Source of the DNA: Teretinema sp964641135
Lineage (GTDB): Bacteria; Spirochaetota; Spirochaetia; Treponematales; Treponemataceae
Reading direction: 5' to 3'
DNA length: 64,000 nucleotides
Assembly (NCBI GenBank): GCA_964641135.1
Contig: CAZXJV010000003.1
Coordinates: 1-64,000, forward strand
In this document: one piece after another, positions 51,206 through 60,364 of the stretch
How the letters are laid out: every line of letters begins with the position of its first letter
Position numbering within the stretch: the first letter of the stretch is position 1
Program-made: the position numbers and the translations under genes
Notes under the pieces: model-generated
The model's input: the letters and a program-made list of their open reading frames with translations, nothing else
Database searches by the model: none
What the model was told of the DNA's origin: nothing

Positions 51206-53062
51206 TTAACCGGAACTTTCTGTTTTAAATCCATCAAGCATGGCGTGCAGGGCAGACATTTTTTCACGGTTATCCCTGCTCAGGTTGTTTATACTGGTGA
51301 TACGGTGCAGAATATCTGTTGTTCCCAGACCAATCTCGGCTATCCCGCCCCGCGCCTCGCTGAATATCGATTCCATAATCCCGATTTGTGTTGTCACTGT
51401 GTCTCTCAATTCCTCAAGACGTGCGGTTTTATCTGAAAGCTCGTCAGTAGACCGGGATACCTGGTCCGAGCGCTGAGCAAGATCACTTCCCATTCTGTCA
51501 AGTGTAGTCAGTTCTGAAACGATATTCCCCAGTGCTTCAACTAGTTCCTCTATCATATGCACAGTAGCGGAAAATGCCTGGGTTGCATTATGACTTGATC
51601 GCTGTGCTTCCTGTACCTGGGTTATTATATCTGACAGGGTGGTGTTGATAAGGAATGAATTCTCGGTTGTAGATTCGGCCAATTTCTGTATTTCATCAGC
51701 AACTACCGCAAAGCCTTTCCCTGCTTCGCCGGCATGCGCACTTTCGATAGCAGCATTCATTGAAAGAATACTGGTCTGTTCCGCTATTGTATTTATTAAT
51801 GTAATGAAAGAATGTACCTCATCGAGTTTTTCCGTTACAGATACAAGCAGTGTTTCCGCGCTGGATATTTTCTCCTCTCCTTCTGCTGCAATTCGTTTGA
51901 GTTCCCTGGTTTCACCGGCTTTTTCACCGCTGATTCTGGAAATGGTGTCGATGGACGAGCTCATTGAATTGATCGCGTGAGTGCTTTCTTTAATTGTTTT
52001 GGACTGGCTGTCGATGTCATCAAGAAAGGTTACCAGAAAGTCGGACATGATATTCAGTGCATCAATCGAGCTTTGAACAGAGTCAGTGAGCCGCTTGAAC
52101 TGCTCTTCCATGGAGTTGATATTGGCAGTAATTTGCGTAGTTGCCGAAGTTACTTCTCCTGAAGACAGGTTAACCGACTCGCTCATGTCTGTTGCTTCGG
52201 TGGCAGTTGTTTTTACAACTGACATAAATTCGCCAAGCAGGGTTATGGTGTGATTCAGATGTGTTGCCAGTTCGCCCAGTTCATCAGGGGTTGAATCTGA
52301 TAAATTGATCGTCAGATCGCGGGCTGCAAGAAGTTCGCTTGCTGCTCTGATACTGGCCAGGCGGTTTACAATCCGTGAGGTGATACGCGTAACAATAATA
52401 AAGGTCAGCACAGAAACCACGGCAAGGAGAATAAAACTTGAAACAAGCAGTGTGGTCATGATCCGGCGCACTTCCGAATCCAGTGCTGCCCGGAATTCAT
52501 CCATTGAAATTCCGAATGAGCCGGAATAAACATTCAGCTTGTAAATTGCGCTGGTTAATCGCAGATAGAATGTAGAAATCATGGGATAATCATCAAGGGT
52601 CTGATTATTCAGGTAAACAGAAATCAATCCGTTGTTTTTAAGCAGATTTCGTGTAATCGGTGCCAGTTCTGCTCCCGCAAGGGCGACAATTTCTGTTTCC
52701 AGACTCGAAAAAGACTGGTCTATCAGTTTATAAAGGTTTACAGCCCCGGTCAGGTGCTGCACTGTGTCCTCTGAAAGTCTGGCGCGCATCGGGTCGCCAG
52801 CCAGATCATCCAGTGCTTCAGTGAAGGAATTTTTAAAACTCAGCCAGTCCTGTAACAGCACTTCGGTATCGGTACGAAGAGTAACCAGATCCGAAATATG
52901 AATTCGCAGGGCATACCAGCTTACAATTGTATTGCTTGTTCGAACCTGGTAATCCTTAAGATTGACAATTCGGGAAAAAGAGAAAATTAGATACAGGGAG
53001 AGCAGGGTGCTGGTCGCAATAAACAGGGCTACCGTAGCTCCCAGCTTATAATTAAGTTTCAT
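51206..53062 (-). CDS. Methyl-accepting chemotaxis protein
   Basis: The 618-residue receptor has an N-terminal membrane helix (about 9-30), a periplasmic region of about 150 residues likely helical, a second membrane helix (about 190-215), a HAMP domain (about 215-270) and a long cytoplasmic signalling coil. The hairpin tip is conserved (IAEQTSILSMNAAIESAHAG, with GFAVVADEIQKLAE after it). It should sense a small molecule and control CheA; the ligand is unknown. The ATG at 53062 was preferred over TTG 53065. No Shine-Dalgarno is visible and a -10 box ends 6 nt upstream. Confidence 0.95.
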   Translation of the reverse strand: MKLNYKLGATVALFIATSTLLSLYLIFSFSRIVNLKDYQVRTSNTIVSWYALRIHISDLVTLRTDTEVLLQDWLSFKNSFTEALDDLAGDPMRARLSEDTVQHLTGAVNLYKLIDQSFSSLETEIVALAGAELAPITRNLLKNNGLISVYLNNQTLDDYPMISTFYLRLTSAIYKLNVYSGSFGISMDEFRAALDSEVRRIMTTLLVSSFILLAVVSVLTFIIVTRITSRIVNRLASIRAASELLAARDLTINLSDSTPDELGELATHLNHTITLLGEFMSVVKTTATEATDMSESVNLSSGEVTSATTQITANINSMEEQFKRLTDSVQSSIDALNIMSDFLVTFLDDIDSQSKTIKESTHAINSMSSSIDTISRISGEKAGETRELKRIAAEGEEKISSAETLLVSVTEKLDEVHSFITLINTIAEQTSILSMNAAIESAHAGEAGKGFAVVADEIQKLAESTTENSFLINTTLSDIITQVQEAQRSSHNATQAFSATVHMIEELVEALGNIVSELTTLDRMGSDLAQRSDQVSRSTDELSDKTARLEELRDTVTTQIGIMESIFSEARGGIAEIGLGTTDILHRITSINNLSRDNREKMSALHAMLDGFKTESSG

Positions 53063-53068
53063 CAAGCC

Positions 53069-53120
53069 ATAGTAACTGTTTTAGCGGTAAATTGCAAACT
53101 TTACTTCTTGCCTGTATAGT
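53069..53120. promoter_or_regulatory. Divergent promoters sharing one palindromic -35 box
   Basis: TTGCAA (53092-53097) reads the same on both strands. On the minus strand it is 17 bp from TACTAT (53074-53069), which ends 6 nt before the chemoreceptor ATG. On the plus strand it is 17 bp from TATAGT (53115-53120), which ends 8 nt before the methyltransferase ATG. Neither gene has a Shine-Dalgarno. Confidence 0.65.
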
Positions 53121-53128
53121 CCTTTCAT

Positions 53129-54190
53129 ATGAATACGGATGTTTTTTATATAACAGTTCCTGCAGGTATAGAACGTTTGCTGCCTGCTGTTTTCTCGGCC
53201 CTCGAGCTGCCTTCTCTGGAAGTATTACGAACCGGGTCCGGTTATGTAGAACTGAGGTCAGCCTCGGGTGGTGACGTACTGTGTGATACCGGAATCTTCA
53301 ATAATGTATTCAGGGTAATCAAGGCCTGGCCTTCTGGGAAAAGCGGCTTTGCAGCCCTTGTTGATAAACTGGAACGGACAATCCCTGCCCTTGGTCCCGG
53401 ACCGGAGGATCGAGGATGCACCTTTCGGGTACGGTATTCCCTTGCAAACCAGTTCTGCTCTGTTGACCGCCAGTTGATGGCCCGGGCCGAACGATGCATA
53501 AGCTCCTCATCCGGCCTTGTTCCTGACCGATTGAATCCGGATGTTGAATTCTGGTTTTTAATTCGATCGGAAGGGCCAGCCTGGTTTCTCCGTCTTGTTA
53601 AACCGTCGCAAAAGACAGTTCCGGCTGCTGCGGGAGAGCTGAAAGCAGGAATGGCAAAACTGCTGTGTGCTGCCGCCGGCGCCGCTTTCAGGGCTGGAGG
53701 ATCATTTACTGAACAGATACGGCTAGCCTGTGATCCGTTTGCGGGTTCGGGCGCGATTCCGGCAGCCCTTTATTCATTATACCCCGAGGCCCGTATAGTG
53801 GCAGGGGACCTTGATCCTGAAAAGGTTGAAGCCATGAGACTGCGTTTCGCAGACACCCCGCTTGAAGTTGTGTGTTCGGATGCCTGCCGTCTTGCAGACT
53901 TGAACGATGCCAGTGTAGACCTGATCGTCACTGATCCTCCCTGGGGGCAGTGGGATGCAGATATTTGGAAGGATGGAGGTCGCCTGGAGGATCTTTATAA
54001 AGGCATGGTTGCCGAATTGTGCCGTGTCCTGACTTTCGGTGGCGTTGCTGTGGTGCTCACCGGTGCAAAGAAAGAATTTGAGGACGCATTTGCATCACGA
54101 AACCAGCTGAAAGCGGTCGAACCCTTCAGAACCGATCTGCTGGTAAATGGTAAAAAGGCTGCCCTGTATGTGTTTCGCCGCTGTATGTAA
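53129..54190 (+). CDS. THUMP-like RNA N2-guanine methyltransferase
   Basis: The 353-residue protein has an N-terminal region (about 1-165) like the THUMP/ferredoxin-like part of RlmL/TrmN proteins (FYITVPAGIERLLP, FRVRYSLANQF). A SAM-dependent methyltransferase domain from about 185 follows, with CDPFAGSGAIPAALY (SAM loop) and the catalytic VTDPPWG, where DPPW is the exocyclic-amine methylation motif. It probably makes m2G in rRNA or tRNA. The ATG at 53129 has no Shine-Dalgarno and follows a promoter by 8 nt. Confidence 0.85.
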   Translation: MNTDVFYITVPAGIERLLPAVFSALELPSLEVLRTGSGYVELRSASGGDVLCDTGIFNNVFRVIKAWPSGKSGFAALVDKLERTIPALGPGPEDRGCTFRVRYSLANQFCSVDRQLMARAERCISSSSGLVPDRLNPDVEFWFLIRSEGPAWFLRLVKPSQKTVPAAAGELKAGMAKLLCAAAGAAFRAGGSFTEQIRLACDPFAGSGAIPAALYSLYPEARIVAGDLDPEKVEAMRLRFADTPLEVVCSDACRLADLNDASVDLIVTDPPWGQWDADIWKDGGRLEDLYKGMVAELCRVLTFGGVAVVLTGAKKEFEDAFASRNQLKAVEPFRTDLLVNGKKAALYVFRRCM

Positions 54191-54249
54191 TACCGGCAGG
54201 TTAATCCCTGACTCAAAATATCAACAATTTTGATAGCAGTATACAGGGT

Positions 54250-54990
54250 TCACAGGTCGCACATATCCTGAATCCTGTTAGTTATAACCGAAGCAACCCC
54301 TCCTGACAGCAGACGCTCCGCTTCATTTCGATCATCAACTGTCCATACCAGTGCCGGGGCCCTGGTATAGATTGGCCGTTCGGGTGACCATGGTGCCAGC
54401 CGCCGTTCAGGTTTCAGAATCGGTGCACGGGAAATAAACAGGCATTCCCGGTGACGCAGATACCAGGGGACTCCCCGGTCTGAACAGTAAATAGCGGCTG
54501 TGAGAATATCTGGCATCAGGCGTTGGCATGAAAGCAGTGCAAAGGGATTAAACGAAGAAATAATGCAGTTTCGTCTATTGTGACGCTGAAGGATTCTTTG
54601 CAAGGCCTGTGCTGTTTGTGCCGATTGAATACCGGACGTCTTGATTTCAATATCGATGCAGATGTCAGATCCCAGGGTTTCCAGTACCTCTTCAAAAAGA
54701 GGAATGCGTTCACCGGCAAAGGCCGGGCTAAAATGTCTGCCGGCATCGAGTTTGCGAAGGGCATTAAAGGGACTATCAGCCACTTTTACATCGGAACCGG
54801 CGATACGTTTCAGATACGGGTCATGAAAAACAATCACTTCTCCGGTTGCACACAGCTGAATATCAAGTTCGACTCCCCTGCATCCGAGCTCCCGCGCCCG
54901 CTGGAAGGCGCTGAGGGTGTTTTCAGGAGCAAGACTTGATGCCCCCCGGTGCGCAAGAACTCGCGGCCAGCCTTCAGGAAGAGGATTCAT
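54250..54990 (-). CDS. ugpQ: Glycerophosphodiester phosphodiesterase
   Basis: GDPD cleaves glycerophosphodiesters to glycerol 3-phosphate and an alcohol. The 246-residue form has VLAHRGASSLAPENTLSAF (catalytic His, metal Glu), GVELDIQLCATGEVIVFHDPYLKR (Glu, Asp and second His) and CIDIEIK, all hallmarks of the bacterial cytoplasmic type. The start is uncertain: ATG 54990 fits the usual N-terminus, while an ATG at 55029 adds a basic segment. A TATACT at 55031-55036 touches the latter, favouring 54990. No signal peptide is seen. Confidence 0.9.
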   Translation of the reverse strand: MNPLPEGWPRVLAHRGASSLAPENTLSAFQRARELGCRGVELDIQLCATGEVIVFHDPYLKRIAGSDVKVADSPFNALRKLDAGRHFSPAFAGERIPLFEEVLETLGSDICIDIEIKTSGIQSAQTAQALQRILQRHNRRNCIISSFNPFALLSCQRLMPDILTAAIYCSDRGVPWYLRHRECLFISRAPILKPERRLAPWSPERPIYTRAPALVWTVDDRNEAERLLSGGVASVITNRIQDMCDL

Positions 54991-55097
54991 CGTTTTTTTA
55001 CCGCTTTTTTTTGACAGATTCACAGGCATCAGTATATCATCAAAGCCAACGGGCCGGATACAGCAAAAAGTTCCTTCCGGGCCGGTCGAGGGACACA

Positions 55098-56396
55098 ATG
55101 ACAAAAAACACTTCCGGTTTCAGGCCCTTCTTGCCGCTCACCTTTTTGATCGGCTTCGGCTTTTTTACCATGGGGATGATGGATCCCCTGTATGACAGCT
55201 ATGTGCAGATCTTTTTAGCCCGGTACATCGATCTGAAATGGCAGATCGGTATCATCATGTCCCTGGACAATATGCTGGCCCTGTTTTTGATCCCTGTTGT
55301 CTCGGTCTGGTCGGACCGTACCCGCAGTCCCTTCGGACGCCGTATGCCCTGGATAGTGACTCTTCTGCCCCTTTCGGCTCTTGCCTTTGCTCTGATCCCC
55401 TGGGCAGCAGGCCGATCTCTTGTTGCACTTGTCGTGCTTCTCCTTTTTCTGAACGTGTTCAAGCAGGGGGTGCGCGGTCCTGTCGTAGCCTTGATGCCGG
55501 ATACCATTCCCGGCGCCTTCCGCTCCCAGGCAAACGGTGTAATAAACACAATGGGGAACATTGCCGCCATTGTAGGGACCATCGGGCTTGCCCGTCTTAT
55601 GGATGTGGATATCATGCTGCCTGTAATCGGCCGGACAAAGGATGTTCTTGCCTTCCCGGCAGGAGGACTGTTTGTACTTCTTGCAGTTTTGTTGTTGGTG
55701 CTCTTTATCCGTGAAAAACATCAGGACGAGCCGGCTGCCGGTGAACATATACCCTTCTTCAAGAGTTTTGCTATTGTGTTCCGCCATCAGGACCGCTCGG
55801 CCGTCTGGGTTCTGGTAAGTCTGTTTTTATGGTTTGTCGGTTATCAGGGGGTAGTTCCCTTTATTACCGAGTACAGTATCGAAACCTTTAATCTGACGAG
55901 CGGACAGGGCCCTCTTTCAATGGGGATGGTTGGTATCTCGGGTGCCCTGTGCGCCATTCCCATGGGCTATGCCGCCAGCCGCTGGGGGCGCAGGCGTGTT
56001 ATCCGTATTTGTCTTGCAGCAGTTTCGGTCCTTACCGTCGGGGCCTTCCTCCTTGTTCCGGCAGGACGTGCTGCCGGCATATCTGTTTCGCTGCTAACCC
56101 TCATCTTCTGGTCAATCATGTTTTTGTACGGAATGTTCTGGATCGGTGTTGTTGCTAATTCGTTCCCCATGCTGTGGCAGATGGCCCGCTACGACAACAT
56201 CGGGGTCTACACCGGACTGTACTACACTTTTTCACAGCTTGCGGCTATTGTTGCCCCGGCTTTAAGCGGGGCGGTGATAGACCTGACCGGCAAGCGCTGG
56301 ATGTTCCTTTTTTGCGCTGTCTTTTTTGCCCTTGCCAACCTGACTATGAGCCGGGTTACCGGCGGAGAAAAGGAATCGGCTCCGGTACAGGATTGA
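55098..56396 (+). CDS. MFS/GPH-like sugar transporter
   Basis: The 432-residue membrane protein has about twelve hydrophobic segments. The motif VWSDRTRSPFGRRMPWI (about residues 70-86) is typical of the GPH/SLC45-type carriers, which move disaccharides or glycosides with a cation. MGMMDPLYDSYVQIFLARYI near the N-terminus fits the same group. The ATG at 55098 has GAGGG upstream. It diverges from the GDPD gene and is followed 84 nt later by a MATE gene. A sugar substrate is likely but unproven. Confidence 0.85.
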   Translation: MTKNTSGFRPFLPLTFLIGFGFFTMGMMDPLYDSYVQIFLARYIDLKWQIGIIMSLDNMLALFLIPVVSVWSDRTRSPFGRRMPWIVTLLPLSALAFALIPWAAGRSLVALVVLLLFLNVFKQGVRGPVVALMPDTIPGAFRSQANGVINTMGNIAAIVGTIGLARLMDVDIMLPVIGRTKDVLAFPAGGLFVLLAVLLLVLFIREKHQDEPAAGEHIPFFKSFAIVFRHQDRSAVWVLVSLFLWFVGYQGVVPFITEYSIETFNLTSGQGPLSMGMVGISGALCAIPMGYAASRWGRRRVIRICLAAVSVLTVGAFLLVPAGRAAGISVSLLTLIFWSIMFLYGMFWIGVVANSFPMLWQMARYDNIGVYTGLYYTFSQLAAIVAPALSGAVIDLTGKRWMFLFCAVFFALANLTMSRVTGGEKESAPVQD

Positions 56397-56442
56397 CCAG
56401 GTACGAAAGAGAACAGGGTCAGAAACGCACCCGGACTCCCCC

Positions 56443-56471
56443 TTGTTATTCCTTTTCCGACAGGATACCAT
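56443..56471 (+). promoter_or_regulatory. Possible MATE gene promoter, leaderless
   Basis: TTGTTA (56443-56448), 17-bp spacer, TACCAT (56466-56471), 9 nt, ATG at 56481. Both boxes match consensus at 4 of 6 only. No Shine-Dalgarno is present. Confidence 0.35.
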
Positions 56472-56480
56472 GACATCCTC

Positions 56481-57866
56481 ATGAAAGATCTTACATCCGG
56501 CAGCGAGGTCAAGCTCATCCTGCTTTTTACCCTGCCCATGCTTGTTGGCAATGCGTTTCAGCAATTGTATAACCTGGTAGACACCGTTATTGTCGGCCGA
56601 TGGGTCGGAAAGGAAGCCCTGGGTGCTGTAGGCCAGGCGTTTCCGGTTATTTTTATTTCTGTAGCACTTGTTATGGGCTTTGGTATGGCTGCCAATGTCC
56701 TTATTGCCCAGTATTTTGGGGCTGGAAACCGTGAACGTGTCCAGGCTGCCATAGATACAACCCTTGTTGTCGTGTTCCGCTTTGCGCTGGTAGTAACCGT
56801 TGCCGGTCTTTTTCTGGCTCCGGCAATCCTGCGTCTGATGGGTACCCCTGCCGACGTTATGGACGGGGCTGTCCTGTATTTGCGGATCATCTTTGCAGGT
56901 TTTATACCCAGTTTTGGCTATAACGCAGTAAGTGCCATCCTGCGTGGCCTGGGCGATTCCCGTACCCCCTTATATGCCCTTATCATCGCAACCCTGATAA
57001 ATATCGCGCTTGATCTGGTATTTGTTCTTGTGTGCGGCTGGGGAATTGCCGGAGTCGGCGTTGCTACCGTGATTGCCCAGCTGGCATCCTTTATCTGGAC
57101 AATACTGTACCTGCGTAAAAAAAACAGGTCTGTAACTATACGTCTGATCGGTCTCAAGATGGATCAACAGATGTTCAAGGATTCTTTGCGTATGGGCTTA
57201 CCGGCCGGAATTCAGCAGGCTCTGGTCGGCGGCGGCCTTATGGCGTTAACGGCAGTGGTAAACAGTTTTGGAACCAATACCGTCGCTGCGTTTTCAGCTG
57301 TCAGCAAACTTGATGCCTTTGTAAGCATGCCGGCCATGAATATCGGGATGGCAGTATCCACCTTTACCGGCCAGAATCTGGGTGCGGGACGCCGTGACCG
57401 TGTCAGCCGCGGCCTTAAGGCCGCACTGGCTATGGCCATGTCTATTACCGTCTTTCTTGCGGGTGCACTGTTCATCCGCGGAGATTTTATGATCGCCCTT
57501 TTTTCCCCCGATTCCGAAGTAATCCGCATCGGTAGCGAGTATCTCAAGATTGTTGCGCTGGGCTATGTCGCACATACACTGATGTTTGCGTATATGGGTG
57601 TGGTGCGCGGAGCAGGTGAAACGGTGTTTCCCATGCTTATGTCTTTATTGGGTATGTGGGTGATCCGTATACCCCTTGCGAACCTGCTGTCGCGGTACTG
57701 GGGTACGGCCGGTATCTGGTGGGCGATTACCCTGGGCTTTTGTGCAAGTGCGGCCGGTTCAATCCTGTACTACCTGTTCGGACCCTGGTACAAAAAGGTT
57801 ATAGTGCGTCCTGCAGGCGATGTGTCACCTGCAGTTTCAGCCGGAATTCCTGCTCAGGACAGTTGA
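56481..57866 (+). CDS. MATE-family efflux transporter
   Basis: The 461-residue protein has twelve hydrophobic segments in two similar halves. It has the MATE signatures LPMLVGNAFQQLYNLVDTVIVGRWVGKEALGAVG at the N-terminus and GLPAGIQQALVGGGLMAL in the second half, with AVSKLDAFVSMPAMNIGMAVSTFTGQNLGAG. Such proteins export drugs or metabolites in exchange for Na+ or H+. The 3' end overlaps the convergent CYTH gene by 13 nt. Confidence 0.94.
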   Translation: MKDLTSGSEVKLILLFTLPMLVGNAFQQLYNLVDTVIVGRWVGKEALGAVGQAFPVIFISVALVMGFGMAANVLIAQYFGAGNRERVQAAIDTTLVVVFRFALVVTVAGLFLAPAILRLMGTPADVMDGAVLYLRIIFAGFIPSFGYNAVSAILRGLGDSRTPLYALIIATLINIALDLVFVLVCGWGIAGVGVATVIAQLASFIWTILYLRKKNRSVTIRLIGLKMDQQMFKDSLRMGLPAGIQQALVGGGLMALTAVVNSFGTNTVAAFSAVSKLDAFVSMPAMNIGMAVSTFTGQNLGAGRRDRVSRGLKAALAMAMSITVFLAGALFIRGDFMIALFSPDSEVIRIGSEYLKIVALGYVAHTLMFAYMGVVRGAGETVFPMLMSLLGMWVIRIPLANLLSRYWGTAGIWWAITLGFCASAAGSILYYLFGPWYKKVIVRPAGDVSPAVSAGIPAQDS

Positions 57867-58435
57867 GACTGTTCCGCTTCGGCCAGCATCTCGGTATAAA
57901 AACGCGGTTCCAGATCATCTTCACCCAGGCCGCACAGGGCAAGGGCTGATCTCAGGGCAGACGCTGCTGCATCAACCTGTGCCGTATCCGCGTCGGGTAC
58001 AAGAATTTCCGCTTCCAGGAACCACCCAAGCCGGTCAACCAGCGACAGTTCTATCGTTACTGCAGTATCGTCGTCCGCTTTCCAGTCCCATACTTCGGTA
58101 TGTTTACGTTTGGTTATGTACGGAGAAAAATCAAGATCAGTCAGTAAAATTTCGAACGAGTCACGATCGGTCACGCAAAACTCACGTTCGTCATTCACTT
58201 CAAGGGCGCCGCGCACTTCCTTCCGTTTGTAGGTAACTGTGCTGTTTCCGTTTTCTTCGCGCAGTCTCAGCTTTACCGCCCGGCCGGGGGCGTTTGCCTC
58301 ATCCGGCTGTGTGCCGTTTTTGCGCCAGTAGCTGTCATTTTTTACAACAGCGCAGCGGAACACCGCGCCGGCATCAAGCCGGCCGCGGACCGCCCGGGGA
58401 TCGGCAACCCTGGCCTTGATTTCTATTTCAGTCAT
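57854..58435 (-). CDS. CYTH-domain protein (class IV adenylate cyclase/triphosphatase type)
   Basis: The 193-residue protein begins with the CYTH signature EIEIKAR (ExExK, residues 3-7). Basic strand motifs follow (VKLRLREENG, TVTYKRKEV) and acidic metal-binding strands (TIELSLVDRLGWFLEAEIL). Members are tripolyphosphatases, thiamine triphosphatases or class IV adenylate cyclases. The conserved features do not separate these here. It lies 18 nt after gpmI and is probably co-transcribed. Confidence 0.88.
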   Translation of the reverse strand: MTEIEIKARVADPRAVRGRLDAGAVFRCAVVKNDSYWRKNGTQPDEANAPGRAVKLRLREENGNSTVTYKRKEVRGALEVNDEREFCVTDRDSFEILLTDLDFSPYITKRKHTEVWDWKADDDTAVTIELSLVDRLGWFLEAEILVPDADTAQVDAAASALRSALALCGLGEDDLEPRFYTEMLAEAEQSQLS

Positions 58436-58453
58436 GGCTGCCGTATCCTGAGC

Positions 58454-60112
58454 TTAGTTCCAGTCAAGGACAGACTGATCGTAATCTGCCGGAGCCTGGT
58501 AGCCCAGAAGCTCCATACAGGTTGCGGCAAGACTGGAAATTCCAAGACCTTCTTTCAGCGCTGGTTTGTATTCACCCTTTGCTACCGGATCGAACAGGAT
58601 GCAGGGTACCGGGTTCAGCGAGTGGCTGGTCTTTGCCTTGGGGCTGCCGTCAGCCTTGCGCGAAACAGCGCCGGTTTTTTTGTCATGCTCGTACATGTCG
58701 TCTGCGTTTCCGTGGTCGGCGCTCAGGATAAGGACGCCGCCTGCCCCTTCAACCGCCTTTCGCAGGCGCGCGATCTGCAGGTCCATCGCCTCCATGGAGC
58801 ACAGGACCGCCTGGTAGTTTCCGGTGTGGCCGACCATGTCGCCGTTGGGGAAGTTAAGCCGGATAAAATCGTACTTGCCGGAGGGGATTGCTTCCAGCAC
58901 TGCATCGGTGATTTCGGCGCACTTCATCCAGGGGCGCTGTTCAAAAGGCAGTACGTCGCTGCGGATTTCCACATAGCTTTCCAGTTTTTCATCGAATTTG
59001 CCAAGCTTGTTGCCGTTAAAGAAGTAGGTTACATGGCCGTATTTCTGTGTTTCGCTGATTGCAAGGGTTCGCACTCCGCTTGCAGCAAGGTATTCGCCCA
59101 TGGTGCGGTCAATGGCCGGGGGGGTGACCAGGTACTGGGCGGGGATGTGGAGGTCGCCGTCATATTCCATCATTCCTGCATATTCCACTGCCGGTACGCG
59201 GACTCGGTCGAATTTGTCGAATTCGGCTCCGGTTTCAAAGGCTGCGGTCAGCTCAAGGGCGCGGTCTCCGCGGAAGTTGAAGTAGATGACAGAGTCGCCG
59301 TCTTCAATAGTGCCGACCGGTTTTTCGTTTTCTGCTATTACAAACTCTTTAAGATCCTGGTCGATGATACCGGGGATCTCTTTTCTCCAGGTTTCAATGG
59401 CTTCGTGTGCGCTTGCGAACTGGCGGCCTTTTCCCAGAACATGGACGTTCCAGCCGCGTTCAACCATTGACCAGTCTGCGTTGTAGCGGTCCATGGTAAT
59501 AAACATGCGTCCGCCGCCTGATGCAATGCGGTAGTCCACTCCTTTGGCATTGATGTCTTTGAGCCAGAGTTCAAAGGGGTCAATATAGTCAAGGGCGCTG
59601 GTTTCACCGACGTCGCGGCCGTCCAGAAGGGTATGGACTCGGGCGGTTTTAACGCCTTCTTCGGCAGCTTTTTTAAGCATTGCCTTCAGGTGGTCAATGT
59701 GGGAATGTACGTTTCCATCAGAAAAAAGACCTATAAAATGAAGTTTTCCGCCGGTTTTCTGCACATTGGCGATGAGTTTTTTCCAGGTGTCTCCTGCAAA
59801 CATGGCTCCGGTTTCGATAGATCCTGATACCAGTTTTGCTCCCTGGGCAAATACGCGTCCGCAGCCGATGGCGTTGTGGCCTACTTCGCTGTTGCCCATG
59901 TCGTCATCGGAAGGCAGTCCTACGGCGGTGCCGTGGGCTTTCAGTTTGGTTGTGGGGCAGGTTTTGCCGAGGGAGGCAAGAGCTGCCATGTGTGCATCGG
60001 CAACTGCGTCGCCTTCGCTGTACTGTCCGTATCCGACACCGTCCATAATAACCAGTACTACCGGGCCGGTGCGTCCCTTCCATTTGGTGTTTTTATTCAG
60101 TGCGTTGACCAT
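58454..60112 (-). CDS. gpmI: 2,3-bisphosphoglycerate-independent phosphoglycerate mutase
   Basis: iPGM interconverts 3- and 2-phosphoglycerate in glycolysis. The 552-residue protein has VVLVIMDGVGYG (metal Asp), DDDMGNSEVGHNAIG with the phospho-acceptor Ser, LLDGRDVGETSALDY, and the second metal site LSADHGNADDMYEHD. It is somewhat longer than the usual 510 residues, with extra sequence in several loops, resembling the longer form found in plants, protists and some bacteria. The ATG at 60112 has AAGGAG 7 nt upstream; ATG 60133 lacks one. Confidence 0.96.
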   Translation of the reverse strand: MVNALNKNTKWKGRTGPVVLVIMDGVGYGQYSEGDAVADAHMAALASLGKTCPTTKLKAHGTAVGLPSDDDMGNSEVGHNAIGCGRVFAQGAKLVSGSIETGAMFAGDTWKKLIANVQKTGGKLHFIGLFSDGNVHSHIDHLKAMLKKAAEEGVKTARVHTLLDGRDVGETSALDYIDPFELWLKDINAKGVDYRIASGGGRMFITMDRYNADWSMVERGWNVHVLGKGRQFASAHEAIETWRKEIPGIIDQDLKEFVIAENEKPVGTIEDGDSVIYFNFRGDRALELTAAFETGAEFDKFDRVRVPAVEYAGMMEYDGDLHIPAQYLVTPPAIDRTMGEYLAASGVRTLAISETQKYGHVTYFFNGNKLGKFDEKLESYVEIRSDVLPFEQRPWMKCAEITDAVLEAIPSGKYDFIRLNFPNGDMVGHTGNYQAVLCSMEAMDLQIARLRKAVEGAGGVLILSADHGNADDMYEHDKKTGAVSRKADGSPKAKTSHSLNPVPCILFDPVAKGEYKPALKEGLGISSLAATCMELLGYQAPADYDQSVLDWN

Positions 60113-60154
60113 ATATGCTCCTTGGAATGTCAATAAAAGTGTTGTGTTACGCTT

Positions 60155-60183
60155 AATGTACCGGTTTTAAGGTGCTTGGGCAA
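60155..60183 (-). promoter_or_regulatory. gpmI promoter
   Basis: Minus strand: TTGCCC (60183-60178), 17-bp spacer, TACATT (60160-60155). The leader would be about 35 nt with AAGGAG before the ATG at 60112. Confidence 0.45.
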
Positions 60184-60287
60184 GGCGGACTGTGTGTTCC
60201 ATTTGTAGTACCGAAAAAATATATGTTCGGACCTATCCGGTAGAGAGGATTGAAAATTCGTAAATAAAGCATTAAAAAACAAAAAAC

Positions 60288-60364
60288 TGGAAACACCGGG
60301 GGGCGGGTTTATACTGAACTCAACCGGTACTGTGCCGGTATAGTTCCTAAGGAGGAATGTAATC
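60288..60364 (+). promoter_or_regulatory. Promoter and leader of the barrel protein gene
   Basis: TGGAAA (60288-60293), 16-bp spacer, TATACT (60310-60315). The leader holds a small ACCGG/CCGGT hairpin and then AAGGAGGAA before the ATG at 60365. This is the strongest ribosome-binding site in the window, fitting an abundant protein. Confidence 0.55.

Noticed and set aside
54213..54233. AT-rich inverted repeat (TCAAAAT/ATTTTGA) after the methyltransferase gene
   Set aside because: A 7-bp AT-only stem without a T-tract is too weak to call a terminator.
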